Below are positions 1 through 9,154 of a DNA stretch of 64,000 bases, in pieces. How positions within the stretch are numbered: position 1 is the first letter of the stretch; each line of letters opens with the position of its first letter. The stretch is from an uncultured Burkholderiaceae bacterium (lineage in GTDB: Bacteria; Pseudomonadota; Gammaproteobacteria; Burkholderiales; Burkholderiaceae_B), in contig CALBEY010000110.1 of assembly GCA_937888805.1 (NCBI GenBank), forward strand, positions 1 to 64,000. Reading direction: 5' to 3'. The notes beneath the pieces were generated by a model. The model saw only the letters and a program-made list of their open reading frames with translations. It was not told the DNA's origin and made no database searches. Made by a program: the position numbers and the translations under genes.

Positions 1-10
1 GGAAATTGTA

Positions 11-904
11 GTGTCCGACTCTCCTTCGCGTCGAAACTTTCTTTTTGGGCGTGCGTCGGCGACCGAAGATCGGTGGCTTTTGTTTCTCGCGCGCCTGCGT
101 CGCACATGCCAAGGCACGGTTGCGCCTTTGGGTGCCGAGCATGCAAGGCTTGTGCCTGCGCGGTTTGATGATGTCTGCCAGGCGCGTGACCTGTGCGCGA
201 CATTTGACGTGTGCATGGCGCTCGAAGGGCTGCCCTTGCCTGAAGCTGACAATACGCGCGCAGTGTTGTGGGTACAAGCAGGGTCAGCGTGGGGTTCACT
301 CATGCCGCTAGGCGATTCAGGCCATTGGCGTGTCGAGGCGGGTTGTCCGCTGGCTGGCATGCATGCCGCAGGCTTATTGGCGCAACCTCACCACGGGGCG
401 CCTGAGAACTTGGCACAGTGGTTGGCGACCATTGGGCGTGAGCAACCGAATTTGGATCATTTGGGATTGGTGTCGATTGAGTGGTTGTTCGCCGATGGCA
501 CGATTGAAGTTTTGGGGGCGTTTGGTCAAGCCGATAGTCAGCCATTGCGCTCGCTGAAGGCGCAGCAAACAATCCCTAAGTTATTTGAGCTGTCTGCTGA
601 ACCTCTCGTTGATCAATCGTTGGCAAAGAAATGGTGGCCAGGGATATTTCGGATTGATGCACTGACTCGACAGCCGGCGGTCAATTTGGCCAACGTTGTG
701 GTGGGAAGTGCAGGGGCGTTGGGGTGGCTGGTGGCAGCGACTTTTGACCAAAGTGCCGTTCGGGTACCCGCCGCGTGCGAGGGCTTTAGCTGCCCGGCTC
801 AGACGTCAAGCGAGACAGCTCTCTGGGTTGCAATCGACCAGCAAGTTAAAGCTGTTATGGATCCCCAAAACCTATTTATGTCACCACCGATTCAAACAAG
901 ATAG
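11..904 (+). CDS. Unrecognised protein, possibly related to FAD-linked oxidases
   Basis: I do not recognise this 297-residue protein with confidence. Its C-terminus (AVMDPQNLFMSPP) resembles the closing DP-x-x-L/I-F-x-P signature of FAD-linked oxidases such as glycolate oxidase subunits. The stretch around residues 150-170 (SIEWLFADGTIEVLG) fits the same idea. No FAD-binding PCMH domain is evident, so this could be only a cap-domain-like relative. The N-terminus carries SRRNFLFGRA, which resembles a twin-arginine motif, but no hydrophobic segment follows, so export by Tat is unlikely. The chosen start is a GTG at base 11 with GGA at bases 1-3 as a possible ribosome site. The reading frame is open to the window edge, so a longer upstream start cannot be excluded. 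maeB follows in the same direction after 38 bp. Confidence 0.5.
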   Translation: MSDSPSRRNFLFGRASATEDRWLLFLARLRRTCQGTVAPLGAEHARLVPARFDDVCQARDLCATFDVCMALEGLPLPEADNTRAVLWVQAGSAWGSLMPLGDSGHWRVEAGCPLAGMHAAGLLAQPHHGAPENLAQWLATIGREQPNLDHLGLVSIEWLFADGTIEVLGAFGQADSQPLRSLKAQQTIPKLFELSAEPLVDQSLAKKWWPGIFRIDALTRQPAVNLANVVVGSAGALGWLVAATFDQSAVRVPAACEGFSCPAQTSSETALWVAIDQQVKAVMDPQNLFMSPPIQTR

Positions 905-942
905 AATTCACTCTTCTTTCTGAAAACATAACCTTGGCTTCC

Positions 943-3231
943 ATGGATAAAAACTTCCGTCAGTCAGCCCTCGATTACCACGAACAGGGGCGTCCTGGCA
1001 AAATCTCAATTGCCCCGACCAAAACCTTATCCAATCAGCGTGACTTGGCACTGGCCTACTCGCCTGGTGTGGCGGCGGCTTGCGAAGAGATTGTGGCTAA
1101 CGAAGCCAACGTGTTTCGTTACACCGCACGGGGCAATTTGGTGGGCGTGATTACCAATGGAAGCGCGGTCTTGGGTCTGGGTAATATCGGCGCGCTGGCT
1201 TCAAAACCCGTGATGGAGGGCAAAGCGGTTTTGTTTAAAAAGTTTGCGGGCATTGATGTCTTTGATATCGAGATCAACGAATCGGATCCGCAAAAACTCA
1301 TTGAGATCATCGCCAGTCTAGAGCCGACCTTTGGTGGTATCAATTTAGAGGATATTAAGGCGCCCGAGTGCTTCACTGTTGAGCGTGAATTGCGCAAGCG
1401 CATGAATATCCCCGTGTTTCACGATGATCAACATGGCACTGCCATTTGTGTGACCGCTGCTTTTGTTAACGGCTTAGCGGTGGTGGGTAAATCGCTCGAC
1501 CAAGTCAAAGTGGTGGTGTCTGGTGCCGGTGCGGCAGCGCTGGCTTGTTTAGACTTGATGGTTGATATGGGGTTGCCTCTCAAAAATATTTGGGTCACGG
1601 ATATCGAAGGTGTGGTCTACGAGGGTCGCACTTCGCTGATGGATCCTGACAAGGCTCGATTCATGCAAAAGACCGATGCTCGCCAGTTGGCTGACATCAT
1701 CGAAGGTGCGGATGTGTTTCTGGGCTTATCAGCTGGCGGGGTGCTAAAACCAGAAATGGTAGCCGTCATGGCCAAGCGTCCTTTGATATTGGCGCTGGCC
1801 AATCCAAATCCTGAAATTTTGCCAGCGGATGCACATGCCGTGAGAGATGACATCGTGATGGCTACTGGGCGTTCGGACTATCCCAATCAAGTCAATAACG
1901 TGCTCTGTTTTCCCTATATTTTCAGAGGCGCTCTGGATGTTGGCGCCACGGTTATCACGCGTGGGATGGAAAAGGCTGCGGTCTTGGCTATCACCCAACT
2001 GGCGCAAGAAGAGCAAAGTGAGGTTGTCACGGCAGCCTATGGTAGCGGTCAAAGTGCTTTCGGACCCGAGTACTTTATCCCCAAACCTTTTGATCCGCGA
2101 CTGATTACGCGAATTGCGCCCGCGGTGGCCAAAGCAGCCATGCAAGAGGGTGTGGCAACCCGTCCAATCGCTGACCTTGAGGCGTATCTCGAGCAGTTAG
2201 AGCAGTTTGTTTACCACTCGGGTGCTTTCATGAAGCCGGTGTTCTCGGCAGCCAAGGCGTTTGTGCGCATGCAAGGCAAGACGCGTATTGTGTTTACTGA
2301 GGGTGAAGACGAGCGTGTGTTGCGAGCCGTACAGGTGGTCATTGATGAAAAATTGGCAACACCCATTATCGTTGGACGTCCAACGGTATTGGCTGATCGC
2401 ATTGAAAAGCTCGGTCTGCGGATTAAGCTTGGTCAAGACGTTGACGTGGTTAATCCCGATTATGACGATCGTTTCCACCGGTACTGGACAATCTATTGGG
2501 AAAAAATGTCTCGCCAAGGCGTGACCAAAGAAATGGCTCGGGTTGAAATGCGCCGTCGCTTAACCCTGATTGGTGCCACGATGGTTCATGTTGGCGATGC
2601 CGATGGCATGATCTGCGGCACGGTGGGTTCGTACGGTGACCATTTGCGCTATGTCGATCAGATGATTGGTTTGGCGCCGGGCGAGTCGACTTTTGCGGCC
2701 ATGAATATTTTGTTGCTGCCAGACCACACCTTGGCATTGGTTGATACCCACATTAACGAAAACCCATCGGCTGAGCAAATTGCTGCGTTTACGATAGCCG
2801 CAGCCAAGGAGCTCAGACGCTTAGACTTGGTGCCCAAAGCAGCCCTTCTGTCGCGTTCAAATTTTGGGTCAGGCTCTTCGTCGTCTGCATCAAAAATGCA
2901 GCTGGCGCTGGCTTTGATTCGCCAACAGGCGCCAGAACTTGAGATTGATGGTGAGATGCACGGTGATTGCGCTTTGAATGAAGCGCAAAGACTGAAAGTT
3001 TTACCGAATTCGACGCTGAAAGGCTCCGCCAACTTATTGATTTGCCCAAATGTTGACGCCGGTAACATAGCTTACAACTTACTGAAGACTGCGGCAGGTG
3101 GTAATGTGGCTGTGGGTCCGTTTTTACTGGGTGTTGATGCGCCGGTACATATTTTGACGTCAAGTGCCACGGTTCGCCGTATTGTCAATATGACGGCCTT
3201 AACGGTGGTGAAAGCCAATCACTTAGACTAG
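943..3231 (+). CDS. maeB: NADP-dependent malic enzyme with C-terminal phosphotransacetylase-like domain
   Basis: This enzyme oxidatively decarboxylates malate to pyruvate and makes NADPH in the cytoplasm. At 762 residues it has the length of the large MaeB class. The malic N-terminal domain (about 1-160) has YSPG at residues 39-42 and HDDQHGTA starting at His160. A Rossmann NAD(P) domain follows to about residue 400, with the glycine-rich [11 protein letters not shown]. The last ~330 residues are the phosphate acetyl/butaryltransferase-like regulatory domain typical of MaeB ([11 protein letters not shown]). A TTG at 934 would add three residues, but I chose the ATG at 943 because family members begin near MDxxxxxxALDYH. 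In the MaeB class the C-terminal domain is regulatory, commonly binding acetyl-CoA, rather than catalytic. Likely monocistronic. Confidence 0.95.
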   Translation: MDKNFRQSALDYHEQGRPGKISIAPTKTLSNQRDLALAYSPGVAAACEEIVANEANVFRYTARGNLVGVITNGSAVLGLGNIGALASKPVMEGKAVLFKKFAGIDVFDIEINESDPQKLIEIIASLEPTFGGINLEDIKAPECFTVERELRKRMNIPVFHDDQHGTAICVTAAFVNGLAVVGKSLDQVKVVVSGAGAAALACLDLMVDMGLPLKNIWVTDIEGVVYEGRTSLMDPDKARFMQKTDARQLADIIEGADVFLGLSAGGVLKPEMVAVMAKRPLILALANPNPEILPADAHAVRDDIVMATGRSDYPNQVNNVLCFPYIFRGALDVGATVITRGMEKAAVLAITQLAQEEQSEVVTAAYGSGQSAFGPEYFIPKPFDPRLITRIAPAVAKAAMQEGVATRPIADLEAYLEQLEQFVYHSGAFMKPVFSAAKAFVRMQGKTRIVFTEGEDERVLRAVQVVIDEKLATPIIVGRPTVLADRIEKLGLRIKLGQDVDVVNPDYDDRFHRYWTIYWEKMSRQGVTKEMARVEMRRRLTLIGATMVHVGDADGMICGTVGSYGDHLRYVDQMIGLAPGESTFAAMNILLLPDHTLALVDTHINENPSAEQIAAFTIAAAKELRRLDLVPKAALLSRSNFGSGSSSSASKMQLALALIRQQAPELEIDGEMHGDCALNEAQRLKVLPNSTLKGSANLLICPNVDAGNIAYNLLKTAAGGNVAVGPFLLGVDAPVHILTSSATVRRIVNMTALTVVKANHLD

Positions 3232-3290
3232 TTTGGAGCGGTGTGATTAACAAATGTTTCGGGCTGTTTCAAATTAGTCACATTTTGAGA

Positions 3291-3319
3291 TTGATTCAAC
3301 CCGTCTTTGTGGATACGAT
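3291..3319 (+). promoter_or_regulatory. Putative sigma-70 promoter for the barstar-like gene
   Basis: TTGATT (3291-3296), a 17-bp spacer, then TACGAT (3314-3319). It lies 43 bp before the ATG at 3362 in the 130-bp maeB/barstar gap. It is a match to consensus only and has not been tested. Confidence 0.3.
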
Positions 3320-3361
3320 TCGCGCATTGGATCTTGAATCATCTTTAGGCAGGTACTGGCC

Positions 3362-3826
3362 ATGAGTAGTCAGGCGCGTCGGCAAGTTCAGAAGTTGTTA
3401 AGTAAAGGCGGGTCTTACGAACCCACGAAAGATGATGCTGAGTTTCAGCAGTTTGTCACCGAAGCCGAAATGCTGTGGTTTACAGCGGACTGTAGCAAAG
3501 CGCGCAATCGATCAGCTTTTTTTAGGGCTGTGGTTAAAGCCGTGGATTACCCGCAGTTTTTTGGTAGTCGGTTCGATGGGCTTTATGACTGTTTGCGCGA
3601 CACAGTCGATGACCAAAAGGTCGGGATGGTTTTGCTTCTCGAGCAACTGCATTCTGCAGACCCTGAGTTAGAGGTTGACATGGCTGAATTGACTCAGGTG
3701 CTTGAAGATGTTGTTTCCCATGCCTCTGACCAAGGCAAGGTTTTTATTTACGGCATACATCACAGCGGTAGACACCCCGATGATATACCTGGTGTGGTTC
3801 GTAACTGGAGTGATGCCAGCGAGTAG
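3362..3826 (+). CDS. Barstar-family (RNase inhibitor-like) protein
   Basis: A 154-residue protein whose centre matches the barstar fold. The stretch VDYPQFFGSRFDGLYDC, followed by LRDTV, corresponds to the barstar helix-2 signature in which Tyr and Asp contact the barnase active site. The ~45-residue N-terminal extension beyond classical barstar (about 90 residues) is lysine- and glutamate-containing and of unknown role. Barstar binds and inhibits extracellular barnase-type RNases in Bacillus. Chromosomal proteobacterial homologues are mostly uncharacterised. No barnase or other RNase toxin is encoded next to it. It converges with rsmE, the two stop codons lying 4 bp apart, so there is no room for an intergenic terminator. 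Family assignment is good; a true inhibitor function is inference. Confidence 0.75.
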   Translation: MSSQARRQVQKLLSKGGSYEPTKDDAEFQQFVTEAEMLWFTADCSKARNRSAFFRAVVKAVDYPQFFGSRFDGLYDCLRDTVDDQKVGMVLLLEQLHSADPELEVDMAELTQVLEDVVSHASDQGKVFIYGIHHSGRHPDDIPGVVRNWSDASE

Positions 3827-3830
3827 TTGG

Positions 3831-4568
3831 TTACCATCGCAGCTGTGTGGTTAAGGTTGCGATGGCACAAAGGCCAGCTGTCTCCGTTCGCAAAACCCGT
3901 GGACCCAACCCAGCGCTGATCCCACCCTGATCGACGATATTTTCCACTTCGCGAGAATCCCAACCGCCTTCTGGGCCAATAAAGAGTGCGACTTGTTTGG
4001 CACTGTGGATCTTTGCAAGCAATGCAGGGTCGTCTAAGCGTTGGGTCGCCCCGGGGACGAAAACCAGTTTTGGGCTGTCGATTAACAAGGATAAGGTGGT
4101 TTTTAAGGACGGTGAAGCACTGACGTTCATTAGGTGATTGCGACCACATTGTTCACTTGCCGCGTGCACGATGCCCGCCCAGTGAGTGATTTTTCTTTTG
4201 GTGCGCTCCTCTGAAAGCTTAACCAAGCTTCGCGTGCTGGGCACTGCGATTACCGAGGCGGCACCGAGTTCTACCGCTTTCTCAATCACCCAATCCATTT
4301 TTTCTTGGCCCACAAGTGCCTGTACGAGGGTTATCCGACCCAAACACTCGCGTTCAAAGTCTTGCGCTTTGCCAACCTTGGCGGTGCAGTGCCCTTGGCT
4401 GTCAAAGGCGATGCATGCTTCGAATTCATGCCCTGAACCGTCGAACAAAACCACGGTTTCGCCGTCTTTCAGTCGTCGGACACGGATGTGGTGAGCGACG
4501 GCTTTGGGCAATTCGAGTATGGCCCCAGCGGTCAGTGCGGTTTCACAAAAGAAACGAGGCGTCTTCAT
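3831..4568 (-). CDS. rsmE: 16S rRNA (uracil(1498)-N(3))-methyltransferase
   Basis: RsmE methylates N3 of U1498 in 16S rRNA of the 30S subunit using S-adenosylmethionine. The 245-residue length is typical. The N-terminal PUA-like domain (PRFFCE, HHIRVRRLKDG) is followed by a SPOUT/trefoil-knot domain. The knot signatures are visible as LVQALVGQEKMDWVIEKAVELG, FIGPEGGW near residue 198, and the C-terminal LGPRVLRTETAGLCA. It is divergent from tktA and converges on the barstar-like gene. Start is ATG at 4568 (MKTPRFF). Confidence 0.93.
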   Translation of the reverse strand: MKTPRFFCETALTAGAILELPKAVAHHIRVRRLKDGETVVLFDGSGHEFEACIAFDSQGHCTAKVGKAQDFERECLGRITLVQALVGQEKMDWVIEKAVELGAASVIAVPSTRSLVKLSEERTKRKITHWAGIVHAASEQCGRNHLMNVSASPSLKTTLSLLIDSPKLVFVPGATQRLDDPALLAKIHSAKQVALFIGPEGGWDSREVENIVDQGGISAGLGPRVLRTETAGLCAIATLTTQLRW

Positions 4569-4636
4569 AGCGACAGATGTTAACCGACTGGCGGCTCAGG
4601 CCAAAGTTTGGCTGACTTAAGGGCGGAGAGTGCAAG

Positions 4637-4645
4637 TGCTAAAAT
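4637..4645 (+). promoter_or_regulatory. Possible extended -10 element upstream of tktA
   Basis: TGC-TAAAAT, a TGn-extended -10 lookalike, lies about 81 bp before the chosen tktA ATG within the 157-bp rsmE/tktA divergent gap. No convincing -35 is visible at 17 bp. Weak evidence from sequence shape only. Confidence 0.2.
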
Positions 4646-4725
4646 CCAAAATTTCCCAGACAGTTCGTTTGATTTGCGTCACTGTTCGGCGATTTCATTC
4701 AATTCGAAGAAGGTTGTGTCCGGTT

Positions 4726-6771
4726 ATGACAGATCAAGCTCCAATCACCACCCAGATGGCCAACGCCATTCGCGCATTGTCGATGGATGCCGTTCAGCTT
4801 GCCAAGTCTGGCCACCCTGGGGCCCCCATGGGAATGGCCGAAATGGCCACGGTGCTTTTTAAACAACACTTGCGTCATAACCCGGCTGATCCCGCTTGGC
4901 TCAATCGTGATCGTTTTGTTTTGTCTAATGGCCACGCGTCCATGCTGGTTTACAGCGTCTTGCATTTGTGCGGATATGACCTCTCAATTGAAGAGCTCAA
5001 AGCCTTTCGCCAGCTTCACTCGAAGACGCCCGGTCACCCTGAAGTTGGTGTTACGCCCGGTGTTGAAACAACGACGGGTCCGCTTGGCCAAGGCTTGTCA
5101 AACGCTGTTGGTATGGCATTGGCTGAAGCGTTGCTTGCCGTCCAATTTAACCGCGACGGCTTGGCTGTGGTCGATCACCACACCTATGCTTTTGTGGGTG
5201 ATGGCTGCCTGATGGAAGGTATTTCTCACGAAGTTTGCTCTTTGGCGGGTACTTTGCGTCTCGGTAAATTGGTTGTACTTTACGACGACAATGGCATCTC
5301 TATTGATGGTAATGTTGAGCACTGGTTTAAAGACGATACGGCCCGACGCTTTGAAGCTTATGGTTGGAACGTGGTGCGCGACGTTGATGGTCACGATGCC
5401 CGTGCAGTAAGTGCGGCAATCGAACAAGCCAAAGCTTTGGGTCAAACGCAACAACGTCCGACTTTGATCGTTTGTAAAACAGTGATTGGGCAGGGCGCGC
5501 CGACCATGGCTGGGACTGACAAAGTCCACGGGGCACCTCTTGGTGAGGCTGAAATCGCAGCCACTCGTGAGGCACTGAAATGGTCGCATGGCGCTTTTGA
5601 GGTGCCATCCGCCATCAAAGAGGCTTGGGATTGCAGAGCCATTGGTGCTGCCCTCCAAAAACAGTGGACTGATCTTTTTGAAGCGTATCAGGTCAAGTAC
5701 CCCAGCGAAGCTGCTGAGTTGCAACGCCGTATGACGGGGGACTTGCCAGCTAATTTTGTAAGTGCAATCGATACCCTGATGCAGCAAATTAACGGACAGG
5801 CCAAAACTGTTGCCACACGTAAAGCATCGCAGCAAGTGATTGAGTCGCTAGCGGCTGTGCTGCCCGAAATGCTCGGTGGTTCAGCAGATTTGACCGGTTC
5901 AAACTTTACCGATTGGCCAGGCGTAGAAGCCTTACGTGCGGACGACAGTGGCGTTAATAATGGTCGTCACATCAATTATGGTGTGCGTGAGTTTGGCATG
6001 GCAGCCATGATGAATGGTGTGGCGTTACACGGTGGGTTTTTGCCATTTGGGGGCACTTTTCTCACATTCTCTGATTATTCGCGTAACGCCATTCGCATGG
6101 CGGCGTTAATGAAGCTTCGCGTGGTTCATGTGTTTACCCATGACTCCATCGGTTTGGGCGAAGACGGCCCTACCCATCAGTCCGTAGAACATGCGGCGAG
6201 CTTGAGATTGATCCCCAATTTGTCAGTGTGGCGACCCTGTGACACCGTTGAGACGGCTGCCGCTTGGGCTTCAGCCGTTTCTAGGCCCGCTAGCTTGGGC
6301 ATGACTGTGAGAGCGGGAGGACCTTCGGCATTGTTGCTATCTCGTCAAAACTTGCCGTTTGTGGCGCGCGATGCAAACACCTTGGCGCAGGTCGGCCGCG
6401 GTGGCTATGTGTTGTCGGATGCTCCGAACTTTAAAGCGATTGTGATTGCCACGGGTTCTGAAGTGGCGCTCGCGCTGGAGGCTCAGGCCATCCTCGAAGA
6501 AGAAGGCATAGCCATTCGCGTCGTTTCAATGCCATGCACCGACGTGTTCGATACGCAGGATGCATCCTACAAAGCCACGGTATTGCCTGAAGGCGTGCCA
6601 CGCGTGGCGGTTGAGGCTGGCGTGACTGATTATTGGTACAAATACGTCGGTTTGGGCGGCGCCGTGGTAGGGATTGATACATACGGTGAATCCGCACCAG
6701 CTGGTGTTTTGTTTAAGCATTTTGGTTTAACCGCCCAAGCGGTGGTCGATAGCGTTAAGAAGATTTCGTAA
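4726..6771 (+). CDS. tktA: Transketolase
   Basis: Transketolase moves two-carbon ketol units between sugar phosphates in the non-oxidative pentose phosphate pathway, using thiamine diphosphate and a divalent metal. The protein is 681 residues. Signatures include [11 protein letters not shown] near residue 25, the ThDP motif GDG at 158-160 continuing LMEGISHE, the pyrimidine-domain motif [13 protein letters not shown], and a C-terminal transketolase domain with ATGSEV. The reading frame is open upstream to 4630, but ATG 4726 gives the conventional start [22 protein letters not shown]. gapA starts 17 bp after the stop, which suggests a tkt-gap-pgk operon linking the pentose phosphate pathway to lower glycolysis. 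Confidence 0.95.
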   Translation: MTDQAPITTQMANAIRALSMDAVQLAKSGHPGAPMGMAEMATVLFKQHLRHNPADPAWLNRDRFVLSNGHASMLVYSVLHLCGYDLSIEELKAFRQLHSKTPGHPEVGVTPGVETTTGPLGQGLSNAVGMALAEALLAVQFNRDGLAVVDHHTYAFVGDGCLMEGISHEVCSLAGTLRLGKLVVLYDDNGISIDGNVEHWFKDDTARRFEAYGWNVVRDVDGHDARAVSAAIEQAKALGQTQQRPTLIVCKTVIGQGAPTMAGTDKVHGAPLGEAEIAATREALKWSHGAFEVPSAIKEAWDCRAIGAALQKQWTDLFEAYQVKYPSEAAELQRRMTGDLPANFVSAIDTLMQQINGQAKTVATRKASQQVIESLAAVLPEMLGGSADLTGSNFTDWPGVEALRADDSGVNNGRHINYGVREFGMAAMMNGVALHGGFLPFGGTFLTFSDYSRNAIRMAALMKLRVVHVFTHDSIGLGEDGPTHQSVEHAASLRLIPNLSVWRPCDTVETAAAWASAVSRPASLGMTVRAGGPSALLLSRQNLPFVARDANTLAQVGRGGYVLSDAPNFKAIVIATGSEVALALEAQAILEEEGIAIRVVSMPCTDVFDTQDASYKATVLPEGVPRVAVEAGVTDYWYKYVGLGGAVVGIDTYGESAPAGVLFKHFGLTAQAVVDSVKKIS

Positions 6772-6788
6772 ACAAGGAGAGTGGTGTC

Positions 6789-7799
6789 ATGGCAATTCGC
6801 GTCGCGATTAATGGTTATGGTCGTATTGGTCGGAACATTCTCCGTGCCCATTACGAAGGTGGCAAAAAGCACGATATCGAAATCGTTGCGATTAATGACT
6901 TGGGTGACTCCAAAACAAATGCGCACTTGACCCAATACGACACGGCACACGGTAAGTTTCCCGGCTCTGTCGGGGTTGAGGGTGATCACATGGTGGTCAA
7001 CGGCGATAAGATTCGCGTCTTGGCCAACCGCAACCCTGCCGAGCTGCCTTGGGGCGAAATGGGTGTTGATGTGGTGCTTGAGTGCACCGGGTTTTTCGCC
7101 AGCAAAGAAAAAGCCTCTTCACACTTGAAGGGCGGCGCCAAAAAAGTCATCATTTCAGCGCCTGGAGGCAACGATGTCGATGCCACGATTGTGTACGGTG
7201 TTAACCAAAGTGTGTTGAAGGCTGAGCACACGGTGATTTCCAACGCATCTTGCACCACCAACTGCTTGGCGCCACTGGTTCAGCCATTGCACGACAAAAT
7301 TGGCGTTGAAACCGGCTTGATGACCACCATTCACGCTTACACCAACGATCAGGTTTTGACTGACGTCTACCACGAAGACTTGCGACGGGCCCGTTCAGCA
7401 ACCATGAGTATGATCCCCACCAAAACCGGCGCAGCTGCTGCTGTTGGTTTGGTGTTGCCAGCCTTGAACGGTAAGCTTGACGGCTACGCCATGCGTGTGC
7501 CGACCATCAATGTGTCGATTGTTGATTTGTCGTTTATCGCTTCACGCGATACCTCCGTTGACGAAGTCAATGCGGTCTTGAAAGAAGCCTCAGAAGGGGC
7601 TTTAAAAGGTATTTTGACTTACAACACTGATCCGCTTGTTTCTATCGACTTTAATCATAATCCTGCCTCGAGTAATTATGATGCAACCTTGACCAAGGTT
7701 TCTGGCAAGCTTGTCAAAGTGTCATCTTGGTATGACAACGAGTGGGGCTTTAGTAACCGAATGCTCGACACCACAGTTGCTTTGATGGGTGCTAAATAA
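6789..7799 (+). CDS. gapA: Glyceraldehyde-3-phosphate dehydrogenase, type I
   Basis: GAPDH oxidises glyceraldehyde-3-phosphate to 1,3-bisphosphoglycerate with NAD in the cytoplasm. The 336-residue protein starts with the Rossmann motif [10 protein letters not shown]. The catalytic cysteine is Cys155 in SNASCTTNC, the partner histidine lies in TIHAYT, and the C-terminal [13 protein letters not shown] is present. AAGGAGA at about 6774-6780 gives a strong ribosome site 8 bp before the ATG. It is the middle gene of the tkt-gap-pgk group, with only 3 bp between its stop and the pgk start. Confidence 0.97.
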   Translation: MAIRVAINGYGRIGRNILRAHYEGGKKHDIEIVAINDLGDSKTNAHLTQYDTAHGKFPGSVGVEGDHMVVNGDKIRVLANRNPAELPWGEMGVDVVLECTGFFASKEKASSHLKGGAKKVIISAPGGNDVDATIVYGVNQSVLKAEHTVISNASCTTNCLAPLVQPLHDKIGVETGLMTTIHAYTNDQVLTDVYHEDLRRARSATMSMIPTKTGAAAAVGLVLPALNGKLDGYAMRVPTINVSIVDLSFIASRDTSVDEVNAVLKEASEGALKGILTYNTDPLVSIDFNHNPASSNYDATLTKVSGKLVKVSSWYDNEWGFSNRMLDTTVALMGAK

Positions 7800-7802
7800 G
7801 CG

Positions 7803-8996
7803 ATGGCAGCGACTGTGAAGACACTCACCGGCTTGGCTCAAGCCGGTGAGTTAAAAGGCAAGCGTGTGTTTATTCGGGCTGACTTAAATGTCCCGTTCAA
7901 TGAAGCCGGTGAGATCGCTGAAGACACGCGCATTCGCGCTTCGGTAACCGGTATTCAGTTGGCATTAAATGCGGGTGCCGCCGTCATGGTGACCTCGCAC
8001 CTCGGCCGACCCGCAGAAGGGAAACTGACCCCTGCGGACAGTTTGGCACCCGTTGCCCAAAGTCTATCGGTGCTGTTGGGCAAAGAGGTGCGATTGATTC
8101 AAGACTGGCTTGACGGTGTGACAGTGGCCCCTGGCGAAGTGGTGCTGCTGGAGAACTGCCGTGTCAACGTGGGTGAGAAAAAAGACGACCCAGGACTGGC
8201 TCAGCGTATGGCAGCGATTTGTGATGTTTATGTCAATGACGCTTTTGGAACGGCTCACCGTGCCGAGGCAACCACCCATGCCTTGGCATTGGCGGCGCCT
8301 GTGGCTTGTGCTGGGCCTTTGTTGGCCGCAGAGTTAGAAGCTTTAAGCCATGCCTTGCAAAACCCCAAACGGCCGATGGTAGCGATTGTGGGCGGCTCTA
8401 AAGTGTCAACCAAACTGTCTATTTTGTTGGCGCTGGCCGATAAGGTTGATCAGCTGATCGTGGGCGGCGGCATTGCCAACACATTTTTGTTGGCTTCAGG
8501 CATGCCCATCGGTCAGTCGCTGGCTGAACCCGAACAGGTCGACCAGGCCAAGCTTGTTATCGAAAAGATGCGAGCACGTTCGGCCGCTGTTCCCATTCCA
8601 GTCGATGTGGTGGTAGCCAAATCGTTCTCGGCACAAGCGCCAGGTGTGGTGAAAGCCGCTGCAGACGTCCAAGCCGATGACTTGATCTTGGACATTGGCC
8701 CTAAAAGTACGGCGCAACTGGCTCAAATGTTGACTCAGGCGGGCACGATTGTTTGGAACGGTCCTGTCGGTGTCTTTGAGTTTGAGGCGTTTGCTGGCGG
8801 CACCAAGGGTATTGCCCAAGCCATCGCTTCTTCTGATGGATTTTCTATCGCGGGTGGTGGTGACACGTTAGCGGCCATCGCCAAGTTTGGCATTGGTGAC
8901 CGCGTGGACTACATCTCAACGGGTGGTGGTGCGTTCCTAGAGTTTTTGGAAGGCCAAACCTTGCCCGCCGTAGAGGCATTACTAAAACGAGCGTGA
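7803..8996 (+). CDS. pgk: Phosphoglycerate kinase
   Basis: PGK transfers the acyl phosphate of 1,3-bisphosphoglycerate to ADP, making ATP. The 397 residues match bacterial PGK length. Motifs: RADLNVPFN near residue 25, TSHLGRP near 62, the hinge-region GGSKVSTK near 200, and the nucleotide-binding GGGDT near 355 ending with [13 protein letters not shown]. It immediately follows gapA and is followed by two successive hairpins, the second a clear rho-independent terminator. pyk, often next in related genomes, is absent here. Confidence 0.97.
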   Translation: MAATVKTLTGLAQAGELKGKRVFIRADLNVPFNEAGEIAEDTRIRASVTGIQLALNAGAAVMVTSHLGRPAEGKLTPADSLAPVAQSLSVLLGKEVRLIQDWLDGVTVAPGEVVLLENCRVNVGEKKDDPGLAQRMAAICDVYVNDAFGTAHRAEATTHALALAAPVACAGPLLAAELEALSHALQNPKRPMVAIVGGSKVSTKLSILLALADKVDQLIVGGGIANTFLLASGMPIGQSLAEPEQVDQAKLVIEKMRARSAAVPIPVDVVVAKSFSAQAPGVVKAAADVQADDLILDIGPKSTAQLAQMLTQAGTIVWNGPVGVFEFEAFAGGTKGIAQAIASSDGFSIAGGGDTLAAIAKFGIGDRVDYISTGGGAFLEFLEGQTLPAVEALLKRA

Positions 8997-9020
8997 CAAA
9001 GGCATGCATGATTGCCTTTG
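8997..9020 (+). other. Stem-loop immediately after the pgk stop codon
   Basis: CAAAGGCA (8997-9004) pairs perfectly with TGCCTTTG (9013-9020) around an 8-nt loop. It begins at the base after the pgk stop and lies just before the terminator hairpin. No T-run follows, so it may act in mRNA 3'-end stability rather than termination. Confidence 0.5.
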
Positions 9021-9023
9021 GCT

Positions 9024-9056
9024 CTAACCCCCGGGCCCCGGGGGTTAGGGCTTTTT
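9024..9056 (+). terminator. Rho-independent terminator of the tkt-gap-pgk operon
   Basis: CTAACCCCC (9024-9032) pairs with GGGGGTTAG (9040-9048), and the intervening GGGCCCC can extend pairing further. GGC and then a five-T run (9052-9056) follow. The GC-rich stem and 3' T-run are on the plus strand only, matching the end of pgk. Confidence 0.85.
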
Positions 9057-9063
9057 GACAGCA

Positions 9064-9101
9064 CTGATTCACGCCAATACCGTTTGTGTGGTATGAATCA
9101 G
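9064..9101. other. Bulged inverted repeat in the pgk/DUF3141 gap
   Basis: CTGATTC (9064-9070) plus ATACC (9077-9081) pair with GGTAT (9090-9094) plus GAATCAG (9095-9101). This gives 12 bp of stem with one bulge on the left arm and an 8-nt loop. No T-run follows on either strand. Role unknown. Confidence 0.4.
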
Positions 9102-9110
9102 CATGTCAAA

Positions 9111-9141
9111 CACAACATCCCTTAATAGCTAAGGGGTTGTG
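9111..9141 (-). terminator. Possible terminator hairpin downstream of the DUF3141 gene
   Basis: CACAAC (9111-9116) and CCCTTA (9119-9124) pair with TAAGGG (9130-9135) and GTTGTG (9136-9141): 12 bp with a 2-nt bulge and a 5-nt loop. It lies 13 bp past the stop of the minus-strand gene. The following T content is poor, so termination is uncertain. Confidence 0.4.
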
Positions 9142-9154
9142 TGCCTGTGTTTGC

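Noticed and set aside
5098-5835. 245-codon minus-strand open frame inside tktA
   Set aside because: Fully antisense to conserved transketolase sequence including the ThDP motif; composition is that of a shadow frame.
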